Shown in pieces: positions 1 to 8,507 of a stretch of DNA of 64,000 nt. The stretch comes from CAWDZK01 sp963807005 (GTDB taxonomy: Bacteria; Actinomycetota; Actinomycetes; JACCUZ01): NCBI GenBank assembly GCA_963807005.1, contig CAWDZK010000001.1, forward strand, positions 496,001-560,000, read 5' to 3'. Positions within the stretch are counted from its first letter, which is position 1; each line of letters starts with the position of its first letter. The notes beneath the pieces are model-generated. The model worked only from the letters and a program-made list of their open reading frames with translations, searched no databases and was not told the origin of the DNA. A program made the translations under genes and the position numbers.

Positions 1-1
1 A

Positions 2-88
2 GCGATCGCGCTGTCACTGGTCCTGCTCGTGGTGTCGGTGGCGGTGCTCGCCGCACTGCGGGAGCGATGGCTAACGGCCGCCCGGTGA
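2..88 (+). CDS. ABC transporter permease, C-terminal end (ModB-like), partial
   Basis: An open frame enters from the left edge and encodes 28 residues ending at TGA 86-88. It is a strongly hydrophobic helix followed by a basic tail (RERWLTAAR), typical of the last membrane helix of an ABC permease. It overlaps the start of the downstream ATPase by 22 bp, as expected for a modB-modC pair. The assignment to molybdate rests on the downstream gene; the visible part is too short for its own identification. Confidence 0.6.
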   Translation, partial: AIALSLVLLVVSVAVLAALRERWLTAAR

Positions 89-1149
89 GCGGGCTCGACG
101 CGGAGGTACGACTCCAGCGGGGGGCGTTCCGGCTCGACGTCCGGTTGAGCGTGGCCCCGGGCGAGGTCGTCGCGCTGCTCGGCCCGAACGGCGCCGGGAA
201 GAGCACCACCCTGCGCGTGCTGTCGGGCCTGCTCGCCTGCGACGACGGCGCGGTCCGGCTCGGTGCCGCCGTGCTGGAGGACACCCGGAGCCGGGTCCGG
301 ATGCCCGCCGAGCAACGCCCGGTCGGGGTGGTCTTCCAGGACTACCTGCTGTTCCCGCACCTCACCGCCCGGGAGAACGTCGCGTTCGGCCTGCGCGCCC
401 GCGGCGTCGAGCGCAGGCGAGCCCGCGAGCAGGCGGACGCCTGGCTGGACCGGGTCGGTCTCGCCGGGTCCGCCGGGACGCGCCCCGGTCGCCTGTCCGG
501 CGGCCAGGCCCAACGGGTCGCGCTGGCTCGGGCCCTGGCGCCGCACCCGACGCTGCTCCTGCTCGACGAGCCGTTGGCGGCGCTGGACGCCGGCACCCGG
601 CTCGAGGTGCGCGCCGACCTGCGCCGCCACCTCAGCGGCTACGACGGCGCTGCGGTCGTCGTCACCCACGACGCGCTCGACGCGATGGTGCTCGCTGACC
701 GGCTGGTGGTGCTGGAGGACGGGGTCGTGGTGCAGTCGGGGACTCCCAGGGAGGTCACCTCGCGGCCGCGCACCGACTACGTCGCCCGGCTGGTCGGGCT
801 CAACCTGCTCCGCGGCACCGCCACCGAGGGACGGGTGGACCTCGACGGCGGCGCGACCCTCACCACCGCGGGGCACGCGCAGGGCGAGGTGTTCGTGGCG
901 TTCTCGCCGGCGGCGGTGACGTTGTTCCCGGCGTTCCCGGCCCGACCGGACTCCAGCGCCCGCAACTGCTGGCCGGTCCGGGTCGACTCGGTCGACGCTC
1001 ACGGCGACATCGTCCGGGTCGCTGTGTCCGGCGCGGTCCCGTTGGTCGCCGACGTGACCCCGCTCGCGGTCGCCGACCTCGGGCTGCGTCCGGGGGTGGA
1101 CCTGTGGGTCACGGTGAAGGCGACCGAGACGAGCGTCTACCCCGCCTGA
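67..1149 (+). CDS. modC: Molybdate-type ABC transporter ATP-binding protein
   Basis: A 360-residue ATPase that would energise import of an oxyanion, most likely molybdate, at the inner face of the membrane. It shows Walker A (GPNGAGKST), Q-loop (VVFQDYLLFPHL), signature (LSGGQAQRVALARAL), Walker B (LLLLDEPLAALD) and the switch histidine (VVTHD). After about residue 240 there is a TOBE/Mop-like domain with a VRV...T..A...L.L.PG..LWVTVKATE pattern, the typical ModC ligand-sensing tail. The start overlaps a permease end, indicating one operon. Other TOBE-containing transporters (sulfate, thiamine) are alternatives, but the short Mop-like tail favours molybdate. Confidence 0.8.
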   Translation: MANGRPVSGLDAEVRLQRGAFRLDVRLSVAPGEVVALLGPNGAGKSTTLRVLSGLLACDDGAVRLGAAVLEDTRSRVRMPAEQRPVGVVFQDYLLFPHLTARENVAFGLRARGVERRRAREQADAWLDRVGLAGSAGTRPGRLSGGQAQRVALARALAPHPTLLLLDEPLAALDAGTRLEVRADLRRHLSGYDGAAVVVTHDALDAMVLADRLVVLEDGVVVQSGTPREVTSRPRTDYVARLVGLNLLRGTATEGRVDLDGGATLTTAGHAQGEVFVAFSPAAVTLFPAFPARPDSSARNCWPVRVDSVDAHGDIVRVAVSGAVPLVADVTPLAVADLGLRPGVDLWVTVKATETSVYPA

Positions 1150-1180
1150 GGGGCGGGAGGCGGTGGGGGAGGATGGCGGC

Positions 1181-1735
1181 GTGAGCGATCCTCAGCCGCA
1201 GGGGCGCACCCGTCGGGGGCGGCAGACCGTCTCCGACATGGTCCGCTCGCTGCTGCTCGTCATGGTGATCGTCTTCGTGGTCATCGCGCTCAACGCCCGG
1301 GACGACTCGGGCGAGGCGCTGCGCCCGGTGGACTACCGGGGGGCGCTGGCACAGGCCCGGGAGACGGCGCCGTACGCCGTGCTGGCACCGATCGGCCTGC
1401 CGGACAGCTGGGTCCCCACAAGCGCCCGGGTGGACCGGGCCGGGGCCTCCGTCACCTGGCATCTCGGTCTGGTCACCCCGGCCGGCGACTATGCGGGTGT
1501 CGAGCAGAGCGACGGCGACCCCGAGTCGTTCGTGTCCGACTTCGCCGCAGGCGGCCGGCGCGCGGGGACCGTCACGATCAGCGGGCTGCGGTGGCGACGG
1601 GTCGAGGACGGCAGGCCCGAGAAGCGGGCCCTGGTGCTCGACGGCGACGCGGTCACGACCGTGGTCGCCGGCGGTGCCTCGTGGGCCGAGCTGGCGGCGT
1701 TGGCACGCTCGCTCCAGGCGGGGCAGAGCAGCTAG
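1181..1735 (+). CDS. DUF4245 family membrane-anchored protein
   Basis: A protein of 184 residues with one N-terminal membrane helix (about residues 21-39, LLLVMVIVFVVIALNA) and a soluble, probably extracytoplasmic domain. It matches the actinobacterial DUF4245 family, commonly found beside exonuclease VII genes; its function is unknown. I chose GTG 1181 because a GGGGGAGG element at 1165-1172 is well spaced from it. A GTG 18 bp upstream in the same frame (1163) sits almost on another purine run. It is convergent with xseB. Confidence 0.75.
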   Translation: MSDPQPQGRTRRGRQTVSDMVRSLLLVMVIVFVVIALNARDDSGEALRPVDYRGALAQARETAPYAVLAPIGLPDSWVPTSARVDRAGASVTWHLGLVTPAGDYAGVEQSDGDPESFVSDFAAGGRRAGTVTISGLRWRRVEDGRPEKRALVLDGDAVTTVVAGGASWAELAALARSLQAGQSS

Positions 1736-1764
1736 GCGTCACCGCGTCACCTGAAGCCGGGCGG

Positions 1765-1989
1765 TCAGCTCTCGGCCGCAACCGCGGCGTCGAGCTTGGC
1801 CCGGGCGCCGTCGAGCCACTCCTGGCAGATCGCGGCCAGCGCCTCGCCGCGCTCCCACAGTGCCAACGACTCCTCGAGCGTCACCGCGCCGGTCTCCAGC
1901 CTGCGGACGACCTCGACGAGCTCCTCGCGGGCCTGCTCGTACGTCGGTCGTTCGTCGTCAGACGGGGTGGCGGGCGGCACGGCGGCCAC
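1765..1989 (-). CDS. xseB: Exodeoxyribonuclease VII small subunit
   Basis: A 74-residue helical protein with the XseB pattern: YEQAREELVEVVRRLE, then TLEESLALWERGEAL and a C-terminal helix. Several small subunits bind one XseA and support processive degradation of single-stranded DNA to acid-soluble oligonucleotides in the cytoplasm. The GTG start lies one base after the xseA TAA stop, so the two are transcribed and probably translated together. Length is normal for the family. Confidence 0.93.
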   Translation of the reverse strand: MAAVPPATPSDDERPTYEQAREELVEVVRRLETGAVTLEESLALWERGEALAAICQEWLDGARAKLDAAVAAES

Positions 1990-1990
1990 C

Positions 1991-3232
1991 TTACGACCCG
2001 TCGGCTGCGGCCGCGGGGCCGGTGACTCCGTCCACGGTCAGGGCGACCTCGCCCTCGGCAAGCCGGGCTCGCAGCGGGTCGCCGGACGCGACCTCGGCGG
2101 CGCGCCGTACCACCCGGCCGTCGGCACGCTGCAGCACCGCGTAGCCGCGTTCCAGCGTCGCGGCCGGCGACAGGGCGGTGACGCGGGCCCGGGTGTGGGT
2201 GAGGTTGTCCCCGGCCCGGTCCAGGGCCGCGGTCAGGACCCGGCGGCTGCGGTCGCGCAGTCGCGCGACCTCGTCGGCCCGCGGGGTCAGCAGGCTGTGC
2301 GGGTCGGCGAGGACCGGCCGGCTGCGCACCGCCCGTAGGGCTGCTGTCTCGCGCTCCAGCAGGCCGCGGACGGCTGCCCGGGTGCGGTGCCGGAGCTGGG
2401 ACACCCGGTCGAGCTCCTCCGCGACGTCCGGCACCACCCGCTTGGCCGCGTCGGTCGGCGTCGACGCCCGGACATCGGCGACCAGGTCCAGCAGCGGGGT
2501 GTCGCTCTCGTGCCCGATCGCGCTGACGACCGGTGTGCGGCAGGCGGCGACCGCCCGTACCAGCGCCTCGTTGGAGAACGGCAGCAGGTCCTCCAGCGAC
2601 CCGCCGCCGCGGGTCACGACGATGACGTCCACCTCCGGGTCGGCGTCCAGCCGGCGCAGCGCGTCGGTCACCTCGGTGACGGCGCTCGTGCCCTGCACGG
2701 CGACCTCTTCGACGCGGAACTTCACCGCCGGCCAACGTCGCCGGCCGTTCTCGACGACGTCCTTCTCGGCCGCGGACGCGCGGCCGCAGACGACACCGAC
2801 CACGCCGGGCAGGAACGGCAGGGGACGCTTGCGGTCGGCGGCGAACAGCCCCTCCTGAGCCAGCACGCCGCGCAGGTGCTCGAGCCGGGCGAGCAGCTCG
2901 CCGACGCCGACCTGACGGATCTGGTCGGCGGCGAGCGACAGGGTCCCGCGGGTGGCGAAGAACTGCGGCCGGGCGTGCACCACGACGTGCGCGCCCTCGA
3001 CCAGACCTGCCGCCGGGCCGTCGAGCAGGGCCACCGAGCAGGTGACGGTCAGCGACATGTCCGCGCTCGGGTCCCGCAGGGTGAGGAACGCCGTGCGCTG
3101 CCCGGGGCGCCGGGAGAGCTGGGCCACCTGGCCCTCGACCCAGACGAAACCGAGCTGGCCGATCCACTGGGCCATCAGCTGGCTGACCCGTCGGACGGGG
3201 ACCGGATGCTCCGGTGAGGTCTCCAGCGGCAC
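1991..3232 (-). CDS. xseA: Exodeoxyribonuclease VII large subunit
   Basis: The 413-residue catalytic subunit of exonuclease VII. The N-terminal OB-fold (WIGQLGFVWVEGQVAQLSRR, SLTVTCSVA) binds single-stranded DNA. The catalytic domain contains VVTRGGGSLEDLLPFSNEALVRAV and SAIGHESDTPLLDLVADVRASTPTDAA, both highly characteristic. A C-terminal coiled region follows, where XseB binds. The GTG start at 3232 has TAGCGT on the minus strand only 6 nt upstream, so its mRNA may be leaderless. It diverges from ispH with 90 bp between starts. Confidence 0.95.
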   Translation of the reverse strand: MPLETSPEHPVPVRRVSQLMAQWIGQLGFVWVEGQVAQLSRRPGQRTAFLTLRDPSADMSLTVTCSVALLDGPAAGLVEGAHVVVHARPQFFATRGTLSLAADQIRQVGVGELLARLEHLRGVLAQEGLFAADRKRPLPFLPGVVGVVCGRASAAEKDVVENGRRRWPAVKFRVEEVAVQGTSAVTEVTDALRRLDADPEVDVIVVTRGGGSLEDLLPFSNEALVRAVAACRTPVVSAIGHESDTPLLDLVADVRASTPTDAAKRVVPDVAEELDRVSQLRHRTRAAVRGLLERETAALRAVRSRPVLADPHSLLTPRADEVARLRDRSRRVLTAALDRAGDNLTHTRARVTALSPAATLERGYAVLQRADGRVVRRAAEVASGDPLRARLAEGEVALTVDGVTGPAAAADGS

Positions 3233-3238
3233 CCGGCC

Positions 3239-3244
3239 ACGCTA
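3239..3244 (-). promoter_or_regulatory. Putative -10 box for leaderless xseA mRNA
   Basis: Minus-strand TAGCGT fits the actinobacterial TANNNT -10 pattern and ends 6 nt before the xseA GTG, so transcription would start at or next to the start codon. No clear purine-rich ribosome site lies between. No convincing -35 was seen. Confidence 0.45.
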
Positions 3245-3309
3245 TCGGCGGGCGGACGGGTGTCGTGCTCGTCACCCTCGCCGGTTCGGCCCGGCCACCC
3301 CGGCCGACC

Positions 3310-3315
3310 TACCAT
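3310..3315 (+). promoter_or_regulatory. Putative -10 box for leaderless ispH mRNA
   Basis: TACCAT ends 7 nt before ATG 3323. The spacing is that of a leaderless transcript, and it supports the ATG at 3323 over the longer reading frame that begins upstream at 3260. Confidence 0.4.
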
Positions 3316-3322
3316 GGGCGGC

Positions 3323-4291
3323 ATGGCTGCCCGAGCTCGTCGTGTCCTGCTCGCGTCCCCGCGTGGCTACTGCGCGGGCGTCGACCGGGCAGTGATCACG
3401 GTCGAGAAGGCGCTGGAGACCTACGGCGCGCCGGTGTACGTGCGCAAGCAGATCGTGCACAACAAGCACGTGGTGGAGACGCTGCAGGAGCGCGGCGCGG
3501 TGTTCGTGGAGGAGAACGACGAGGTGCCTGAGGGCGCGACCGTCATCTTCTCCGCCCACGGGGTCGCGCCGGTCGTGCACGAGGAGGCGCGGGTGCGCAG
3601 CCTCAAGACGATCGACGCGACCTGCCCGTTGGTCACCAAGGTGCACCACGAGGCCCGCCGGTTCGCGTCCGACGACTACGACATCCTCCTGATCGGCCAC
3701 GAGGGGCACGAGGAGGTCGTCGGCACCACCGGCGAGGCGCCCGGGCACATCCACCTGGTCGACGGGCCGGAGGACGTCGACCGGATCGAGGTGCGCGACC
3801 CGGAGAAGGTCGCGTGGCTGTCGCAGACCACGCTGTCGGTGGACGAGACCCTCGCGACGGTCGGCAGGCTGCGGGAGAAGTTCCCCGCGCTGATGGACCC
3901 GCCCAGCGACGACATCTGCTACGCGACCCAGAACCGCCAGGTCGCGGTGAAGGAGATCGCCGCTGCGGCTGACCTCGTCATCGTCGTGGGGTCGACGAAC
4001 TCGTCGAACTCCGTGCGGCTGGTCGAGGTCGCGCTCGAGTGCGGCGCGCGCGACAGCCGCTTGGTCGACAAGGCCTCGGAGCTCGACGACGCCTGGCTCG
4101 AGGGCGTCGCGGTGGTCGGCGTGACCAGCGGCGCATCCGTCCCCGAGATCCTGGTGCGCGGGGTGCTCGACTGGCTGGCCGAGCGGGGCTTCGGTCACGT
4201 TGAGGAGGTGCGCTCGGCGGAGGAGAGCCTGCTCTTCGCGCTGCCGCCCGAGCTGCGCCGTGACATGAAGTCGGCCGGCGTCCAGGGTTGA
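3323..4291 (+). CDS. ispH: 4-hydroxy-3-methylbut-2-enyl diphosphate reductase
   Basis: Last enzyme of the non-mevalonate isoprenoid pathway: reduces HMBPP to IPP and DMAPP using a [4Fe-4S] cluster in the cytoplasm. It has 322 residues from ATG 3323. The three cluster cysteines lie in GYCAGVDRAV (near residue 17), DATCPLVTKVH and DDICYATQNRQ, with the family motifs IFSAHGV, GHEGHEEVVGT and VVGSTNSSNSVRLVE. The frame is open further upstream, but the added residues are low-complexity and the homologous N-terminus begins at RVLLASPRGYC. It is convergent with the methyltransferase-like gene. Confidence 0.96.
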   Translation: MAARARRVLLASPRGYCAGVDRAVITVEKALETYGAPVYVRKQIVHNKHVVETLQERGAVFVEENDEVPEGATVIFSAHGVAPVVHEEARVRSLKTIDATCPLVTKVHHEARRFASDDYDILLIGHEGHEEVVGTTGEAPGHIHLVDGPEDVDRIEVRDPEKVAWLSQTTLSVDETLATVGRLREKFPALMDPPSDDICYATQNRQVAVKEIAAAADLVIVVGSTNSSNSVRLVEVALECGARDSRLVDKASELDDAWLEGVAVVGVTSGASVPEILVRGVLDWLAERGFGHVEEVRSAEESLLFALPPELRRDMKSAGVQG

Positions 4292-4300
4292 GGCCGGGCG

Positions 4301-4975
4301 TCAGCCCCGGCGTCGGCCGAGGTAGACCACGTCCGGTCCGCCGCGTTCTACGACCGACGGCACCGGCACCAGCCGCACGTCGGTGAGTCGCTCCCGGAGC
4401 AGGGCCTCGTAGGCCGGTGACTCTGCCGCGCTCCACACCGCCAGGACGCCTCCCCGTCGCAGCGCCGCCAGGCAGTCGGCGAGCCCGTCCCCGCCGTACA
4501 GGGAGTCGTTCGCCGGGGTGACGGTCCAGTCCGGGCCGTTGTCGACGTCGAGGCACAGCACGTCGTAGCGAGCGGGGCTCTCGACGATTTGTGCCCGGAC
4601 ATCGGCCACCACCAACCGGACCCGAGGGTCGGCCAGCGCTGTTGCGGTCAGGTGGGCGAGGTGGGTGCGGTGCCAGCCCACCAGCGCAGGTTCGACCTCG
4701 ACGACGTCGATGCCGGTGGGGCCGGGCACGGACGCCGCCTCGACCAGGGAGAAGCCGACGCCCAGACCGCCGATCAGCACCCTCTCCGCCCGGCCGTGCT
4801 CGGCCAGGGCTGCGCGCACCAGCGCCCGCTCCGAGCGCCCGTCCCGGGTGTCCATGAGGAAGACGCCGTTGCTGATGACCTCGAGGTCGGGACCGACCCG
4901 CCGCAAAACCAGCTCGCCGCGGTCGGTCTCGACCCGGTCCAGGACCTCTGGCTCGTCGGGAGGCTCGCCGGTCAC
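4301..4975 (-). CDS. Spermidine synthase-like SAM-binding protein
   Basis: A 224-residue Rossmann-fold protein resembling the catalytic domain of spermidine synthases. It shows a glycine-rich loop (VLIGGLGVGFSL), an acidic strand end (IDVVEVEPALVGWHR) and a later acidic motif (YDVLCLDVDNGPDW). The N-terminal aminopropyltransferase beta-sheet is short, so it may act on another substrate; function is uncertain. Its GTG start overlaps the DUF6542 stop by 4 bp, so it is the distal gene of a minus-strand unit. Confidence 0.7.
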   Translation of the reverse strand: MTGEPPDEPEVLDRVETDRGELVLRRVGPDLEVISNGVFLMDTRDGRSERALVRAALAEHGRAERVLIGGLGVGFSLVEAASVPGPTGIDVVEVEPALVGWHRTHLAHLTATALADPRVRLVVADVRAQIVESPARYDVLCLDVDNGPDWTVTPANDSLYGGDGLADCLAALRRGGVLAVWSAAESPAYEALLRERLTDVRLVPVPSVVERGGPDVVYLGRRRG

Positions 4976-5493
4976 CGGGCGGTGAGGCGGCGCACCACCC
5001 GCACCAGCACGACGACCAGCGTGAGGGCCGTCACGCCGAAGAGCAGCGGCGCGGACAGCGCGAGCGTCGTGCCGACGTCCAGACCGAGCTCGCGCAGGCC
5101 ACGGTTCCGGCCACCCAGCCGGGCGACCAGCGTGGCGGCCGCCGCGAACAGCAGCGGCGGTAGGACAGCCACGGTCGCCAGGGAACGAAAGCGCACCACC
5201 ACCGGCGCTGCCAGCGACGTGAGGGCGACGGCGATGCCGGTGCCCAGCCCGAGCGTCGGGTCACCCCTCAGGTCGAGCAGCGCCCCGGCGCAGACCAGGG
5301 CCGCGGAGAGGGCCACGACCGCGGGACCGGTGACTCCTTCGGTACGGGCCCGCGCCAGCAGCCCCGGCGTGGGTGGCGCGGGCGCCGTCACGACGAAGGG
5401 CACGGCGGCCTCGGTCGGCTGGGTTGACCTCGTCGCCGGCTCGGCCGGCGTCCCGAGGCGGGGCGAGCCGTCCGGGCGGGTCGTGATGGTCAC
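4972..5493 (-). CDS. DUF6542-type membrane protein
   Basis: A 173-residue protein with a disordered Pro/Thr-rich N-terminus (about residues 1-45) and four likely membrane helices. The helices are ALSAALVCAGALLDL, GIAVALTSLAAPVVV, LATVAVLPPLLFAAAATL and ALSAPLLFGVTALTLVVVLV. It resembles the DUF6542 family found between ispH and ychF in actinomycetes; function unknown. The start is GTG 5493, with a TACCGT box 6 nt upstream. The stop overlaps the next gene by 4 bp. Confidence 0.7.
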   Translation of the reverse strand: MTITTRPDGSPRLGTPAEPATRSTQPTEAAVPFVVTAPAPPTPGLLARARTEGVTGPAVVALSAALVCAGALLDLRGDPTLGLGTGIAVALTSLAAPVVVRFRSLATVAVLPPLLFAAAATLVARLGGRNRGLRELGLDVGTTLALSAPLLFGVTALTLVVVLVRVVRRLTAR

Positions 5494-5499
5494 CCGCCC

Positions 5500-5505
5500 A
5501 CGGTA
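5500..5505 (-). promoter_or_regulatory. Putative -10 box for a leaderless DUF6542 gene
   Basis: Minus-strand TACCGT ends 6 nt upstream of GTG 5493. There is no purine-rich ribosome site in the gap beyond GGGCGG, which directly abuts the GTG. Confidence 0.4.
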
Positions 5506-5593
5506 GGTGGGGCCGTCGCGTGCTCCCGGTAGACACGCCCTGCCGCGCCGGTTCGCCGATCGGTGTTGCCTCGCCCTCGCCGGGCGTGACCGG

Positions 5594-6742
5594 TCAGGGC
5601 AGGGACCGCAGCTGCGGTCCCTCCGGTGCGTCCCCGTCGGCCGGCTCGTCCTCCGGCGACAGCAGATCGGGGGCGCTGATCCGCCGGGTGGTGGCGACGA
5701 CGGGCTCCGGTGCCGCCAGGTCGGTATCGGTGACCTGCAGCTCGGCCATCCGGCGCGCCTGCACCAGCACCGTCCGCTCCAGCGAGCCGACCACCTTGTT
5801 GTAGTCGTCCACCGAGCGGTTGAGGGTGCGGCCGAGCTTGTCGACGTGCTCGCCGAGCGTGCCGAGTCGCCGGTAGAGCTCGCGGCCGATCTCGAACACC
5901 GACCGGGCGTGCTCGGTGAGGGCTTCCTGCTGCCAGGCGTACGCGATCGTGCGCAGCATCGCGATCAGGGTGGTGGGCGTGGTGAGGAAGACCCTCTGGG
6001 CCATCGCGTCGTCGAGGAGCCGTGGGTCCCGCTCGAGCGCGGGCGCCAGGAACGCGTCACCCGGCACGAACAGCACGACGAACTCCGGAGTCGGCTCGAA
6101 CGACCGCCAGTACTCCTTGGCCGCCAGTCCCTTCACGTGCTCGCGCAGGTGCCGTGCGTGCGCCTCCAGGCGGGCCTCCACGACATCCGGGTCGTGTGCC
6201 TCGGCAGCGTCGAGGTAGGCGGCCAGCGACACCTTCGCGTCCACGACGACCCGCTTGCCGCCGGCCAGCCGAACGACCAGGTCCGGGCGCACGGTGCCGT
6301 CGTCACCGGTCGCCGACTCCTGCTCACTGAAGTCGCAGTGCTCGACCATGCCGGCGAGCTCGACCACCCGGCGCAGCTGCATCTCGCCCCAGCGTCCGCG
6401 GGTCTGGGGGGCCCGCAGCGCGGTCACGAGTGACCGGGTCTGGTCGCGCAGCCCCTCACCGGTCGAGGACAGGGCACGTACCTGCTCCGTGAGGGCGCTG
6501 TACGCCGCGACCCGGTCGTGCTCGAGCACCCGCAGGTGCGTCTCGACCTTGCCCAGGGCGTCGCGCAGCGGCGCGACGGTCACCGCGACGTCGTCGCGGC
6601 GGCTGGCGGCGGTGTCGGCCGAGGCCAGCCGTTCGCGCAGGACCCGGTTCTCGGCGGTGGCGCCGGCGATCCGTGCCCGGGTGGCGAGGAGGCCCAGGAC
6701 AGCGCCCAGGGCGAGGCCGGTGAGAAGCAGGACGATCTCCAT
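5594..6742 (-). CDS. rmuC: DNA recombination protein RmuC
   Basis: A 382-residue protein of the RmuC family, which limits inversion and rearrangement at short inverted repeats; it is thought to be a nuclease. It has an N-terminal membrane helix (VLLLTGLALGAVLGLLATR), a coiled-coil segment (about residues 30-110) and the RmuC core. Core motifs are GRWGEMQLRRVVELAGM, DLVVRLAGGKRVVVDAKVSLAAYLDA and FVPGDAFLAPAL...FLTTPTTLIAMLRTIAYAWQQE. The ATG at 6742 is preferred because the upstream in-frame extension is arginine-rich and unrelated. It diverges from ychF. Confidence 0.92.
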   Translation of the reverse strand: MEIVLLLTGLALGAVLGLLATRARIAGATAENRVLRERLASADTAASRRDDVAVTVAPLRDALGKVETHLRVLEHDRVAAYSALTEQVRALSSTGEGLRDQTRSLVTALRAPQTRGRWGEMQLRRVVELAGMVEHCDFSEQESATGDDGTVRPDLVVRLAGGKRVVVDAKVSLAAYLDAAEAHDPDVVEARLEAHARHLREHVKGLAAKEYWRSFEPTPEFVVLFVPGDAFLAPALERDPRLLDDAMAQRVFLTTPTTLIAMLRTIAYAWQQEALTEHARSVFEIGRELYRRLGTLGEHVDKLGRTLNRSVDDYNKVVGSLERTVLVQARRMAELQVTDTDLAAPEPVVATTRRISAPDLLSPEDEPADGDAPEGPQLRSLP

Positions 6743-6844
6743 GCCCCCAGCCTGGGGGAGACCCTGGACACAATCCCGGAGGCGGCGCCGACGACGGCCG
6801 GGGTGCTCCTCCGCCACCGATTCGGCCGCGGGGCGGGCTCGCCG

Positions 6845-6850
6845 TACTCT
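6845..6850 (+). promoter_or_regulatory. Putative -10 box for leaderless ychF mRNA
   Basis: TACTCT ends 8 nt before GTG 6859. The spacing supports GTG 6859 over the upstream in-frame TTG 6850, which overlaps the box itself. Confidence 0.4.
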
Positions 6851-6858
6851 TGAACCCC

Positions 6859-7950
<1,092 letters not shown>

Positions 7951-7977
7951 GTATCCGCATCGCCGCAGGTCAGCTTG

Positions 7978-8187
7978 CTAGCGCGCCGCCTCGACCCTCA
8001 GCGAGTCCTCAACCGCCTGCGCCAGTAGGTCCGCGGACGCCTGGCGGGTGCGGTCCTCGGCTGTCGGCCAGAGGTGGCTGTAGGTGGTCAGCGTCGTCGT
8101 TGCCGAGGCGTGCCCGAGGGCGCGCTGAACGGTCACGACATCGCAGCCAGCCGCGATGAGGCTCGAGGCATAAAGGTGCCTCAGGTC
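7978..8187 (-). pseudogene. Tyrosine recombinase (integrase), C-terminal remnant
   Basis: The minus strand encodes DLRHLYASSLIAAG, then QRALGHASATTTLTTYSHLWP and a helical tail. This is the end of a phage-type tyrosine recombinase with the box II arginine (LRH), the GH motif and the nucleophile tyrosine (TLTTYSH). The N-terminal and core domains are missing. Homology stops at about 8187; the residues upstream of DLRH (open to 8235) look unrelated and overlap the HEPN remnant on the other strand. It marks a lost integrative element downstream of ychF. Confidence 0.8.
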
Positions 8188-8472
8188 GCCGCGAGCCTCG
8201 CGTACGTCCTCCCTGGTCGAACGCGTAAGCAGCAACAGAAGTGGCTGCTGCGGCTCTACTCACGACGGAGCGACGTGATTCACGAGGGTCTGGCCATGGA
8301 CGACGACCTCGACGTCGAGGATTTGTTGCTGCTGGTCGCACGGCTGCTTGAGTGGGCAGTCTTCGACCTCAACCCCATGCACCGGTTGCCGAATGCAGCC
8401 TGCGAATCCCTCGTGGAGGTAGTCGACCAAGCGTTGCACTCCGATGATCCCACTCTTCAGACGAGCCCTTGA
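8185..8472 (+). pseudogene. Apea-like HEPN domain protein, C-terminal remnant
   Basis: The plus strand reads LAYVLPGRTRKQQQKWLLRL, then YSRRSDVIHEG and a leucine-rich acidic helix (DLDVEDLLLLVARLLEWAVFDL) before TGA at 8472. The LYxxRSxxxHxG pattern is the hallmark of Apea-like HEPN domains, whose R/H pair is a nuclease-type site in many family members. Only the last 90 or so residues remain. Upstream of about 8190 the frame is just the antisense of the integrase stump, so the two remnants are fused at a deletion junction. Confidence 0.65.
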
Positions 8473-8507
8473 GTAGGGTGCGCGCTACTGGCGAAGCGGG
8501 GAGCATC

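Noticed and set aside
8188..8235. N-terminal extension of the integrase remnant (MLLTRSTRED...)
   Set aside because: These residues match no recombinase and are antisense to HEPN-like coding on the plus strand.
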